From: Actinomycetota bacterium
GTDB lineage: Bacteria > Actinomycetota > Actinomycetes > Streptosporangiales > Streptosporangiaceae
Assembly: GCA_003168295.1 (NCBI GenBank)
Contig: PMST01000311.1
Span: forward strand, 8,038-16,949
Direction of reading: 5' to 3'
Length of the DNA stretch: 8,912 nucleotides
Shown here: piece by piece, positions 1-5,903 of the stretch
Numbering within the stretch: the stretch's first letter is position 1
How the letters are laid out: every line of letters starts with the position of its first letter
Notes under the pieces: generated by a model
Told to the model about the DNA's origin: nothing
What the model saw: the letters and a program-made list of their open reading frames with translations, nothing else
Database searches by the model: none
Program-made: the position numbers and the translations under genes

Positions 1-408
1 TTTGATGCCGACCTGGTTGATGATCCGGATCGCCGTCTCGATCGGTGCCGGGTACCCGGCCGCCTCCTCGAAGGACAGCCCGGCGGGCAGCACCGCCCAG
101 CTCGAGAGCACGGCGTGCTCCGCGTACGTCTGGGACCCCGAGCCGAACACGGAGTCGCCGACGGCGACGCCGGTCACGCCCGCGCCGATCTCGTCGATCA
201 CTCCGGCCGCGTCTATCCCGGTTCCGGCCGGCAACGACAGCGGGATGATGTCCCGCATGAACCCGGCGCGGATCTTCCAGTCGATGCCGTTCACGCCCGC
301 CGCCCGGACGGCGATCCGGACCTGGCCCGGTCCGGCGTGCGGCTCGGCGACCTCGGCGAGCCGGAGCACCTCGGGCCCGCCGTATTCGGCGAACTGCGCT
401 GCTTTCAT
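1..408 (-). CDS. MDR-family NAD(P)H:quinone oxidoreductase / zinc-independent alcohol dehydrogenase, N-terminal part (cut by window edge)
   Basis: The reverse strand from the ATG at 406-408 reads without a stop to base 1, giving the first 136 residues. It opens MKAAQFAEYGGPEVLRL, then has GQVRIAVRAAGVNGIDWKIR and GTGIDAAGVIDEIGAGV, the usual GroES-like catalytic fold of quinone reductase/zeta-crystallin-type medium-chain dehydrogenases. The GHE motif and cysteines of zinc alcohol dehydrogenases are absent here (position of GHE is GIDAAG), so a quinone oxidoreductase-like, zinc-free enzyme is more likely. These enzymes reduce quinones or enones with NADPH in the cytosol; the substrate cannot be told. 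The Rossmann domain lies outside the window. No clear Shine-Dalgarno is visible in the 20 bases before the ATG, and the IS element begins about 23 bp upstream, so native promoter sequence has probably been displaced. Confidence 0.88.
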   Translation of the reverse strand, partial: MKAAQFAEYGGPEVLRLAEVAEPHAGPGQVRIAVRAAGVNGIDWKIRAGFMRDIIPLSLPAGTGIDAAGVIDEIGAGVTGVAVGDSVFGSGSQTYAEHAVLSSWAVLPAGLSFEEAAGYPAPIETAIRIINQVGIK

Positions 409-517
409 CTGAGTTGCGGCGTGGAGATCCTGGCCTTCAGGCCGGGGAGGAAACGCCGCTCCTCCCTTCGGCGTGTCGTGCGGCATCTTTACGCAGATGA
501 CCGCTAATGTGTTCGAT

Positions 518-1472
518 ATGAAGAAGATGGTGAAGCGGGCCTACAAATACCGCTTCTACCCGGCCCTGGAGCAGGTAGCGGAACTGTCCTGGACCTTCGG
601 CTGCGTCCGTAAGGTATGGAACCTCGCGCTCGAAGCCCGCACCACGGCGTGGCACCAGCGGCACGAACACGTCTCCTACCTCCAGTCCTCCGCGATGCTG
701 ACCCAGTGGAAACACTCCGACGACCTCGGCTATCTCAACGAGGTATCCAGCGTCCCGCTCCAGCAGGCCCTGCGGCACCTGCAGTCCGCATACGCCCGAT
801 TCTGGCAGAAGCAGGCCCGCTACCCCCGGTACAAGTCGCGGAAGAAATCCCGGTCGGCGGCGTACACCCGGTCGGCATTCCGGTACCGCGACGGCCAGCT
901 GCACCTCGCCAAGATGACCGCACCGCTGGCCGTCGTATGGTCCCGGCCCCTGCCGGACGGCGCGGAACCGTCCACGGTGACCGTCAGCCGCGACCCCGCC
1001 GGACGCTGGTTCGTGTCCCTGCTGTGCCAGTGCGCGGTCGAGCCTCACCCGGCCAGCGCCACGGTCGTCGGCATCGACGCGGGCATCACGTCCCTGGTCA
1101 CCCTCTCGACCGGGGACAAGATCGCCAACCCCCGGCACGAACCCCGCGACCGGGACCGGCTCGCGCGGGCCCAGCGGCGGCTGGCCCGCACCCGGAAAGG
1201 CTCCGCGAACCGGGACAAGGCCCGGCTCAAGGTCGCCCGGGTCCACGCCCGGACGCTGGTACCCCTCGTCCAAGACCTGCTCGGCGTGCGGGCGCCTGGC
1301 ATCGAGCCTGCCGCTCGGCGCCCGCGAGTGGGAATGCGCGCACTGCGGTACCCGGCACGACCGGGACATCAACGCCGCAGTCAACATCAAAGCCGCCGGG
1401 CTGGCGGTGCATGCCTGCGGAGCCGGCACAAGACCCGAGCGGGAGCCATCCCGGTCGGGCAGCCGGCCGTGA
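518..1472 (+). pseudogene. tnpB: OrfB/TnpB transposon-encoded nuclease, internally deleted and frameshifted
   Basis: The protein begins MKKMVKRAYKYRFYP, the classic TnpB N-terminus (a start at 527, or an upstream in-frame ATG at 473, is also possible). It keeps the helix-turn-helix-like region and the RuvC-I motif VVGIDAGITSLV, with the Asp codon at 1076-1078. After KVARVHAR (about 1250) homology jumps straight to GRWYPSSKTCSACG, but in another frame. From 1254 this second frame encodes the zinc finger (Cys codons 1278, 1287, 1335, 1344) and the RuvC-III motif DRDINAAVNI (Asp codon at 1365), ending at the TGA at 1470-1472. RuvC-I Asp to RuvC-III Asp is about 96 codons against roughly 170 in intact TnpB, so about 220 bp are missing, including the RuvC-II Glu. 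The original frame stays open to 1561 only because the GC-rich sequence lacks stops. As written, no functional RNA-guided nuclease can be made. Confidence 0.85.
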
Positions 1473-1538
1473 AACAGGAACCCCGGCGGGTGACCGCCGG
1501 AATCCCCGTCCTTCAGCTTCAGGCCGGGGAGAAGTCAA
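1440..1538 (+). ncRNA. Putative omegaRNA (reRNA) scaffold at the tnpB 3' end
   Basis: In IS200/IS605 elements the guide RNA of TnpB derives from the end of tnpB through the right end of the element, and the guide is the host sequence just beyond. Here the stretch with GGCGGGTGACCGCC (1487-1500, an arm pair with loop TGAC) and the hairpin CCCCG...CGGGG (1504-1529) precedes the inferred terminus near 1538. The guide would therefore start at about 1539 (ttcgctcaacctaccggc). The call rests on position and potential folding only. The 5' boundary is a guess, and the partner nuclease is broken in this copy. Confidence 0.35.
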
Positions 1539-1548
1539 TTCGCTCAAC

Positions 1549-1568
1549 CTACCGGCCCTAGACGGTAG
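1549..1568. repeat. Short perfect inverted repeat between IS right end and acetyltransferase gene
   Basis: CTACCG (1549-1554) and CGGTAG (1563-1568) are separated by the 8-nt loop gccctaga. It lies outside the inferred IS end and 43 bp before the acetyltransferase start. It could be a weak terminator stem, an operator, or chance; there is no T-run after it. Confidence 0.4.
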
Positions 1569-1610
1569 TCTCGGCAGGCGGGTGTGCGGATAAGAGGAGC
1601 AGGCAACGAC

Positions 1611-1934
1611 ATGGCGGCGCAGACCCCGGAAGTATCGGTCCGGGACAACGTGGAATCGTTTTGCTACGACGCGCTGATCCACGGCGAGGTGATCGGCACG
1701 GTCGTATACGAATACTCCGGACCCAGGATCGTGTTCCTGCACACGATCGTCGATCCGGAGTTCCGCGGCCAGGGGGTCGGCACCGAGCTGGTCACGACGG
1801 CGCTGGACGACGTCCGGGCCAAGGGCCTGAAGCTGAGCAACTACTGCGCCTTCGTGTCGGAGTTCATCGGCGCCCATCCGCAGTACGCGGACCTGCTCGA
1901 CCCCGAACACCCCGGCCTCCCGCACGGCCTGTGA
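1611..1934 (+). CDS. Small GNAT-family N-acetyltransferase (YjdJ / COG2388 type)
   Basis: A 107-residue protein with the single compact fold of the Acetyltransf_CG family (small acetyl-CoA-binding GNATs). The region IVFLHTIVDPEFRGQGVGTELV (residues 40-61) carries the acetyl-CoA pyrophosphate-binding R-G-Q-G-V-G signature at 52-57. The C-terminal KLSNYCAFVSEFIGAHPQYADLL matches the family's usual C-x-(F/Y)-V...hP-Y-x-D-L ending. The acceptor substrate is unknown for most members. The ATG start at 1611 is chosen because AAGAGGAG lies 11 nt upstream (1592-1599); a GTG at 1584 is in frame but has no good ribosome site. The gene converges on the oxidoreductase gene with 10 nt between stop codons. 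Its native upstream region is interrupted by the IS element. Confidence 0.85.
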   Translation: MAAQTPEVSVRDNVESFCYDALIHGEVIGTVVYEYSGPRIVFLHTIVDPEFRGQGVGTELVTTALDDVRAKGLKLSNYCAFVSEFIGAHPQYADLLDPEHPGLPHGL

Positions 1935-1944
1935 CCCGCAGCCG

Positions 1945-3351
1945 TCAGTGCGGGATACCGGAGATCAGGTCGCCCGCGCGGGCCAGCGCCGAGGTGCGCG
2001 GGGACCGGCGGGCTGACTCCAGCCGGTCCGCCGTGCGATAGAGCGCATACAGGCCGTGCACGCCCGCCCAGCGGGCAGGCTCGGGCTCCCAGCGAGGCGA
2101 GCGGTGGCCCACCCAGGGTAGCGTGGTGAGCGGGCTCGCGACGCCGCGCACCAGGTCGGCGAGCGTACGGCCGGCCAGGTTGGCGGCGGCCACGCCGTGG
2201 CCGGAGTAACCACCCGCCCAGCCCAGGCCGGTCCGCGGATCCAGGGTGACCGTGGCGCACCAGTCCCTCGGTACCCCGAGCACCCCGCACCAGGCGTGGT
2301 CGATCCCCGCCTGCGCCGCCGCGGGGAACATCCGGCGCAGGATCCGGCCAAGCTGAGCCACCGTCGACGAGGCGACCGCGCCGTCGGCGTCAAGTTCCGA
2401 TCCGAAACGGTACGGGATGCCGCGCCCGCCGAGCGCGATCCGCCTGTCCGGGGTGCGCTGCGCGTAGATGTACGCGTGGGCCTCATCGCTGAGCGTCTCG
2501 AAGCCGTCCCAGCCGATCGATTTCCAGGCTTCGGCGCTGAGCGGGCCGGTAACGATCATCGAGCTGTTCATCGGCAGCAGCGTCCGGTGCTGCCCCGGCA
2601 TGCTTGCGGTGAACCCCTCGGTGCAGCGCAGCACGTAGGGCGCGCGCACCTGGCCGGCCGCGGTGTCCGCCCGCCCGGCCGAGATCGCCGTTACCGGGGT
2701 CGCCTCGTACAGCCGCACACCCGCGCGGGTCACCGCCTCGGCCAGCCCGGCGGCTAGGTCGGCCGGCTGCACCCGGGCGCAGTGCGGGGAGAAAAGCGCC
2801 CCGGCCGCGCCCGTCACCCGGAGCCGTCCGCCGAGCTCTTCTTTGTCCAGATACCGAACGATCCCTGGCCCGTCCCCCCAGTCACGTTCAGCCGCCAGTC
2901 GCTGGCGCAGCCGGGCGTCCTGCGCCGCGGAGGTGGCCACGGTGAGCGTGCCGCCCTTGACCAGACCGGCGTCGATGCCTTCGTCCGCGCAGACGCTGGC
3001 CACCTCATCGATGGTCTCGCGGAGCCGCCGCTCAAGCTCGCGGACGCCCTCGCGCCCCCGTGGCTGCCGGGCGTAGCGGGCCCGCGAACCTGGCAGGGTG
3101 GCGGTCACCCAGCCGCCGTTCCGGCCGGAGGCGCCGAAGCCGGCGAAGTTCGCCTCAAGCACGACGACCCGCAGCCCGGGGTCAGCCCGCTTGAGGTAGT
3201 AGGCGGTCCACAGGCCGGTGTAGCCGCCGCCCACGATGCACACGTCGGCCTCGGTGCCGCCCGGCAGCGACGGCCGCCGGGGTCGACGGGTCGGCCCCTG
3301 CGGCCGGGCGGCGCGCGCCTGCCACCAGTAAGAGACCTCCCCGTTGCGCAC
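1945..3351 (-). CDS. FAD-dependent oxidoreductase, DAO family (amine / gamma-glutamylputrescine oxidase-like)
   Basis: A 468-residue cytosolic flavoprotein. The N-terminus has the dinucleotide-binding fold ADVCIVGGGYTGLWTAYYL (GGGYTG at 41-46) with the ribose-binding acidic residue at the end of VVVLEA (E66). It is followed by GASGRNGG (73-80), typical of DadA/PuuB/OrdL-like enzymes. Near the C-terminus GLGWAGGYSGHGVA (375-388) is the second FAD-contact segment. Such enzymes oxidise amines or amino acids to imines with release of peroxide; the exact substrate cannot be assigned. The GTG start at 3349-3351 is chosen because GGAGG lies 5 nt upstream (3357-3361). Extending to an upstream ATG (3582) would overlap the divergent ppx gene and add residues without family resemblance. 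The gene is divergent from ppx across a 108-bp gap. Confidence 0.85.
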   Translation of the reverse strand: MRNGEVSYWWQARAARPQGPTRRPRRPSLPGGTEADVCIVGGGYTGLWTAYYLKRADPGLRVVVLEANFAGFGASGRNGGWVTATLPGSRARYARQPRGREGVRELERRLRETIDEVASVCADEGIDAGLVKGGTLTVATSAAQDARLRQRLAAERDWGDGPGIVRYLDKEELGGRLRVTGAAGALFSPHCARVQPADLAAGLAEAVTRAGVRLYEATPVTAISAGRADTAAGQVRAPYVLRCTEGFTASMPGQHRTLLPMNSSMIVTGPLSAEAWKSIGWDGFETLSDEAHAYIYAQRTPDRRIALGGRGIPYRFGSELDADGAVASSTVAQLGRILRRMFPAAAQAGIDHAWCGVLGVPRDWCATVTLDPRTGLGWAGGYSGHGVAAANLAGRTLADLVRGVASPLTTLPWVGHRSPRWEPEPARWAGVHGLYALYRTADRLESARRSPRTSALARAGDLISGIPH

Positions 3352-3356
3352 GCAGA

Positions 3357-3361
3357 CCTCC
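3357..3361 (-). promoter_or_regulatory. Ribosome binding site GGAGG fixing the GTG start of the FAD oxidoreductase
   Basis: On the reverse strand GGAGG is followed by 5 nt (TCTGC) and GTG. It is the only strong Shine-Dalgarno near the start of homology, and it decides the start at 3351 over the far upstream ATG. Confidence 0.7.
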
Positions 3362-3368
3362 AGGACAC

Positions 3369-3378
3369 GCAGTACTGC
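3369..3378. repeat. 10-bp perfect palindrome GCAGTACTGC in the oxidoreductase leader
   Basis: It sits in the divergent gap, between the possible -10 (3392-3397) and the ribosome site of the oxidoreductase gene, where a repressor could act. It is short, so chance is possible. Confidence 0.3.
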
Positions 3379-3391
3379 TCGTTCGGAAAAT

Positions 3392-3397
3392 AGATTA
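3392..3397 (-). promoter_or_regulatory. Possible -10 box (TAATCT) for the FAD oxidoreductase
   Basis: On the reverse strand CATAATCTATTTT is the only AT-rich patch in the 108-bp divergent gap and fits the actinobacterial TAnnnT pattern. It would give a leader of about 35 nt ahead of the GTG at 3351. No good -35 is seen 17-18 nt upstream, so this is tentative. Confidence 0.35.
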
Positions 3398-3447
3398 TGT
3401 CCGGCGGGGCTGGCCGCCTCTCCCGGTGTCGGCGACCAGCGGCAGGG

Positions 3448-3453
3448 TAGCGT
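3448..3453 (+). promoter_or_regulatory. Possible -10 box (TAGCGT) for leaderless ppx transcription
   Basis: TAGCGT fits TAnnnT and is followed by exactly 6 nt (CAGAGT) before the ATG at 3460, which would place the transcription start on the A of the start codon. No Shine-Dalgarno is visible before this ATG, consistent with a leaderless mRNA, which is common in actinobacteria. The -35 region is weak. Confidence 0.35.
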
Positions 3454-3459
3454 CAGAGT

Positions 3460-4404
3460 ATGCGACTTGGGGTCCTTGACGTGGGTTCTAACACGGTGCA
3501 CCTGCTCGTGGTAGACGCCTACCCCGGGGCGCGGCCCATGCCTGCCTTCTCGCACAAGGTGGAACTCAAGCTCGCCGCTCACCTCAACGGGAGCTCGCTG
3601 TCCGGGCCGGGCGAGAGCAGCTTGCGGGGTGTCGTCGAAGAGTCGCTGCGGATAGCGGAGGACAAGGGGGTCGAGGAGATCATCGCGTTCGCGACCTCGG
3701 CCGTCCGGGAGGCCGAGAACGGCGAGCAGGTCCTGGCCAGGATCCGGGAGCAGACCGGGGCCCAGATCAACGTGATGACCGGCCTGGAGGAAGCGCGGCT
3801 CACGTTCCTGGCCGCCCGGCGCTGGTTCGGCTGGTCGTCCGGGCGCCTGCTCGTGCTCGACATCGGCGGCGGCTCGCTCGAGGTGGCGTCGGGCATCGAC
3901 GAGGAGCCGGACGCCGTGGCCTCGCTGCCGCTCGGCGCCGGGCGCCTCACCAGGGACTGGCTGAGCTCTGACCCGGCGTCACCGCAGGAGATACGGCGCC
4001 TGCGCAAGCACGTGCGCGCCGAGATCGCCAGGGAAACCGGCGGCATGCTGCGGCAAGGCTCCCCCGATCAGGTGGTGGGGACCTCGAAGACGTTCCGGCA
4101 GCTGGCCCGGATCGCCGGCGCGGCGCCGTACGGCGCAGGGCCCTACGCCAAGCGGGTGCTGAAACACGCTGACGTAGCGGCCCTGGCCAAACGGCTGCCC
4201 ACGATGACCGCGGCCGAACGGGCCCGGCTGCCTGGCGTGTCAGCCAGCCGGACCCCGCAGCTTCCGGCCGGAGCCATCGTGGCCGACGCCATCCTCGACT
4301 TGCTCGGCGTCGATCAGCTTGAACTGTGCCCGTGGGCCCTGCGGGAGGGCGTGATCTTGCGGCGCCTGGACCGGCTCGCGCAGGGCCTGCCCGCCGTGAC
4401 CTGA
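3460..4404 (+). CDS. ppx1: Ppx/GppA-family phosphatase, Ppx1-like (exopolyphosphatase)
   Basis: A 314-residue member of the ASKHA-fold Ppx/GppA family. The first phosphate-binding loop is LDVGSNT (6-12), the second is [12 protein letters not shown] (131-142), and the catalytic-type glutamates lie in GLEEARLTF (108-116). The segments [35 protein letters not shown] and [13 protein letters not shown] [16 protein letters not shown] closely follow mycobacterial Rv0496 (Ppx1), including its short length of about 300 residues; E. coli GppA is near 500. Family members release phosphate from polyphosphate ends, Ppx1 preferring short chains, and may also act on pppGpp; which activity dominates here is not decidable from sequence. 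It acts in the cytosol. The gene is divergent from the FAD oxidoreductase and ends 7 nt from the convergent FilP-like gene. The start matches the family N-terminus ([16 protein letters not shown]). Confidence 0.92.
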   Translation: MRLGVLDVGSNTVHLLVVDAYPGARPMPAFSHKVELKLAAHLNGSSLSGPGESSLRGVVEESLRIAEDKGVEEIIAFATSAVREAENGEQVLARIREQTGAQINVMTGLEEARLTFLAARRWFGWSSGRLLVLDIGGGSLEVASGIDEEPDAVASLPLGAGRLTRDWLSSDPASPQEIRRLRKHVRAEIARETGGMLRQGSPDQVVGTSKTFRQLARIAGAAPYGAGPYAKRVLKHADVAALAKRLPTMTAAERARLPGVSASRTPQLPAGAIVADAILDLLGVDQLELCPWALREGVILRRLDRLAQGLPAVT

Positions 4405-4411
4405 CCCGGGG

Positions 4412-5434
4412 CTAGTTGTCGCCGCCGGGGACGATGCGGATGCCCTCGGTGCTCTCGTCGTCATCGATGACGTCGGCCCGCGCCTGGCCGCGCCTGTCGG
4501 CCGTCTGGACCGGCTGCGCCGACGTCGGCTGGAGCGGCTGCGCCGACTGGGAGGAAACCGGGGGCCTGGCCGACGCCGAGGCGGTCGGCCGCGGGCCTAC
4601 GCGGAGTCCCTCTGGACCCCTGGGGCCGTTCGCGGCGGCGGCCACCGGGGCCGGGCGCGGTTCGGCCGGGGAGTCCGACCCGGCGGCGATCGACTTGGCG
4701 GTGGCCTGATCGACCTCGTCCTCGAGCGACAGGCGGGCGGTCTCCGCCGCGACCAGCCCAGAAACCCCGTCGAGGATCTCGGTCAGCCGCTTGATCGTTT
4801 CCGAGTGCCTGGTGGACAGCAGGTTCAGGCGGCGCTCGGCGCCATCGTGAATCGCGGTGGCCCTGGCCGTCGCCTCGTCGAGCGCCTTCTTGGCCTGCGC
4901 CTTCGCGCTGGCCAGGGCGCTCTCGGACTTCTTCTTCGCGTCGGAGGTGGTGCGCTCGGCCTCGGCGCGTGCGGCGGTCACGGTTTTCTCGGCCTCGGCC
5001 CGGGCGGAGGTGATGGCCCGCTCGGCTTGTTCCTGGGCCGCGGTGAGCATCCGCTCGGCCTGCTCACGCGCCTCGGCCCGGGACTTGTCTGCCTCCGCCT
5101 GGGCTTCGTTGCGCTGCCTGGCAATATCTTCATGGGCCTGGGACTTCTGCGACCTGGCCTCGTCATCGGCCAGCTTGAGGATCTGGGAGATCCGCTCGCT
5201 GACCTCCTCGTGCGCAGGCTTGGCGCCCAGCGCCTGCTGGCGGGCGGTGGCCAGGTCGTGCTTGAGTTCTTCTCCCTCGTCAAGGGAGCGGGCAAGTCGT
5301 TGCTCTAGGTCGCGGATCTGGCTCCGGCAGCGGGCAATAAATTCATCAACCTGGCGGCGGCTGTAGCCACGCATCTGCATTTCGAATGCGTCTTCGTGAG
5401 CGAGGTTCGGCAGGAGATCACTGTTGTCATTCAT
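4412..5434 (-). CDS. DivIVA/FilP-like coiled-coil cytoskeletal protein
   Basis: A 340-residue protein. The N-terminus carries a DivIVA-like membrane/pole-targeting type motif, MRGYSRRQVDEF (21-32), followed by ERISQILKLADDEA (80-93), both also found in FilP and Scy-type proteins of filamentous actinobacteria. Residues 34 to about 245 are predicted coiled coil, with seven uninterrupted 11-residue repeats (124-200). From about 250 the tail is rich in Pro, Ala, Ser and Gln and looks disordered, ending in an acidic patch (DDDES, about 324-328) and GIRIVPGGDN. Family members form filaments or assemblies that guide polar growth and cell shape. FilP or Scy identity is not proven; such genes are often misnamed cellulose-binding protein. 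The ATG at 5432-5434 is preceded by GGGAAG. There are no transmembrane segments or signal peptide. Confidence 0.82.
   Translation of the reverse strand: MNDNSDLLPNLAHEDAFEMQMRGYSRRQVDEFIARCRSQIRDLEQRLARSLDEGEELKHDLATARQQALGAKPAHEEVSERISQILKLADDEARSQKSQAHEDIARQRNEAQAEADKSRAEAREQAERMLTAAQEQAERAITSARAEAEKTVTAARAEAERTTSDAKKKSESALASAKAQAKKALDEATARATAIHDGAERRLNLLSTRHSETIKRLTEILDGVSGLVAAETARLSLEDEVDQATAKSIAAGSDSPAEPRPAPVAAAANGPRGPEGLRVGPRPTASASARPPVSSQSAQPLQPTSAQPVQTADRRGQARADVIDDDESTEGIRIVPGGDN
4835..5065 (-). repeat. Seven tandem 11-residue (33-bp) coiled-coil repeats
   Basis: Within the FilP-like protein the units read EQAERMLTAAQ, EQAERAITSAR, AEAEKTVTAAR, AEAERTTSDAK, KKSESALASAK, AQAKKALDEAT and ARATAIHDGAE. 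The register is a hendecad, with small or hydrophobic residues at fixed positions. This matches the non-heptad coiled coils described for Scy/FilP-type actinobacterial proteins. Confidence 0.75.
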
Positions 5435-5652
5435 GGCTTCCCGAAATCATGTTGTCCGAAATAGGCGGGAACGGTGCCCGCGGTCTAGCGGGGCAAGCAA
5501 GTGAGTACCGGGCCGTGAAGGAGAGCCGGCCGGGACCGCTCCATCTGTAGTATGCGTGCTCAGGACGGGTGGGCGGGGCAAATCGCGCAGGACTGTGCCC
5601 GGCAGGCGCCGGGGCGCGGCACCCGGTCGGCCAAATGTCCGTGTTTGTACGC

Positions 5653-5682
5653 TTTACTGCGTATATACGTGGATGTTAAATT
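5653..5682 (+). promoter_or_regulatory. Candidate promoter towards the 70-aa protein gene
   Basis: TTTACT (5653-5658) as -35 is spaced 18 nt from TAAATT (5677-5682) as -10, or 17 nt from TTAAAT (5676). Transcription would start near 5689, giving a structured leader of about 155 nt before the GTG at 5846. An oppositely directed candidate (reverse strand TTAACA, 17 nt, TAAAGC) overlaps it. Confidence 0.35.
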
Positions 5683-5690
5683 AAACGAGC

Positions 5691-5723
5691 TGTCTGGGCA
5701 GAGACACAGGCGTGACTCCTGTG
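5691..5723 (+). repeat. Two adjoining hairpins in the leader of the small-protein gene
   Basis: TGTCT (5691-5695) pairs with AGACA (5702-5706) across a 6-nt loop, and CACAGG (5705-5710) pairs with CCTGTG (5718-5723) across a 7-nt loop. They overlap by two bases, so they may be alternative or stacked structures. They begin almost at the predicted transcription start. There is no T-run, so a classic terminator is unlikely. Confidence 0.45.
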
Positions 5724-5816
5724 GCTTGCATTACCGGATTTACGTCAACTCCGTTGTAGTTTGCCGGAATCGTTACGGTCCGACTGGGTAAAACCGCACC
5801 TGAAGGTGGTAAGCGA

Positions 5817-5903
5817 ATGGCCCTGATGGGTCATGCGGAGGAGCAGTGTCGGCACGTAACCTGGGGCGCAGGCGAACAGAGTCGCGATCAGCGCCGGAGG
5901 TGA
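5817..5903 (+). CDS. Possible 28-residue upstream ORF overlapping the small-protein start
   Basis: An ATG at 5817 has a good ribosome site (GAAGGTGG, 5802-5809, 7 nt spacing), itself part of a CACC-TGAA-GGTG hairpin (5797-5808). It opens a frame beginning MALMGHAEEQ and ends at TGA 5901-5903. It overlaps the start of the 70-aa gene (5846) in another frame. It may be a regulatory leader peptide or chance; no family was recognised. Confidence 0.25.
   Translation: MALMGHAEEQCRHVTWGAGEQSRDQRRR

Larger units (their letters stand above)
431..1538 (+). mobile_element. IS200/IS605-group element, IS1341-like (tnpB only), decayed
   Basis: A tnpB remnant is flanked by ends typical of this group: short subterminal hairpins instead of terminal inverted repeats. 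On the left, GGCC-ttca-GGCC lies at 432-443, followed by the alternative stems ACGCCG(453-458)/CGGCGT(469-474) and GGGAGGA(445-451)/TCCTCCC(460-466). On the right, CCCCG(1504-1508) can pair with CGGGG at about 1525-1529, and the element appears to end in the GAAGTCAA-like terminus common in this family, at about 1538. A 15-nt identical sequence (cttcaggccggggag) occurs at 435-449 and 1517-1531. No tnpA (Y1 transposase) is present, so movement would need one in trans. Boundaries are approximate because IS605 elements make no target duplication. The insertion separates the MDR gene from the acetyltransferase gene. Confidence 0.8.
5435..5845. other. 411-bp divergent intergenic region with an AT-rich, hairpin-rich section
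   Basis: This is the largest gap between genes in the window. Its left part is GC-rich like its surroundings. From about 5630 to 5800 the base composition drops clearly and no credible codon pattern is seen. It contains the palindrome CGTATATACG (5660-5669), the AT-rich stretch TTAAATTAAAC at about 5676, and adjoining hairpins. It probably holds promoters for both the FilP-like gene and the small-protein gene. No recognised riboswitch family could be assigned by eye. Confidence 0.6.

Noticed and set aside
437..1429. Long reverse-strand open frame opposite tnpB (330 codons)
   Set aside because: It is the antisense of the tnpB remnant. Its composition (Gly, Arg, Pro, Val) is typical of a GC-rich shadow frame, and it has no recognised motif.
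616..1593. Second long plus-strand open frame overlapping tnpB
   Set aside because: Pro/Arg/Gly-rich product without family resemblance; it overlaps the TnpB frame that has clear motifs.
2197..3393. Several plus-strand frames opposite the FAD oxidoreductase
   Set aside because: All are antisense to a protein with clear FAD motifs and have no motifs or ribosome sites of their own.
3352..3582. Upstream ATG extension of the FAD oxidoreductase
   Set aside because: It would overlap the divergent ppx start by more than 100 bp and has no family similarity, while GTG 3351 has a near-perfect ribosome site.
4805..5366. Plus-strand frames rich in Leu-Gly or Ala-Ser opposite the FilP-like gene
   Set aside because: Their periodic composition comes from reading the 33-bp repeats of the coiled coil in antisense.
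5660..5669. Palindrome CGTATATACG as a specific regulator box
   Set aside because: It is a single short site with no known matching regulator consensus; noted only as part of the leader.
5552..5791. 79-codon frame in the intergenic region
   Set aside because: No ribosome site, mixed composition with no motif, and it crosses the AT-rich hairpin region; treated as noncoding.
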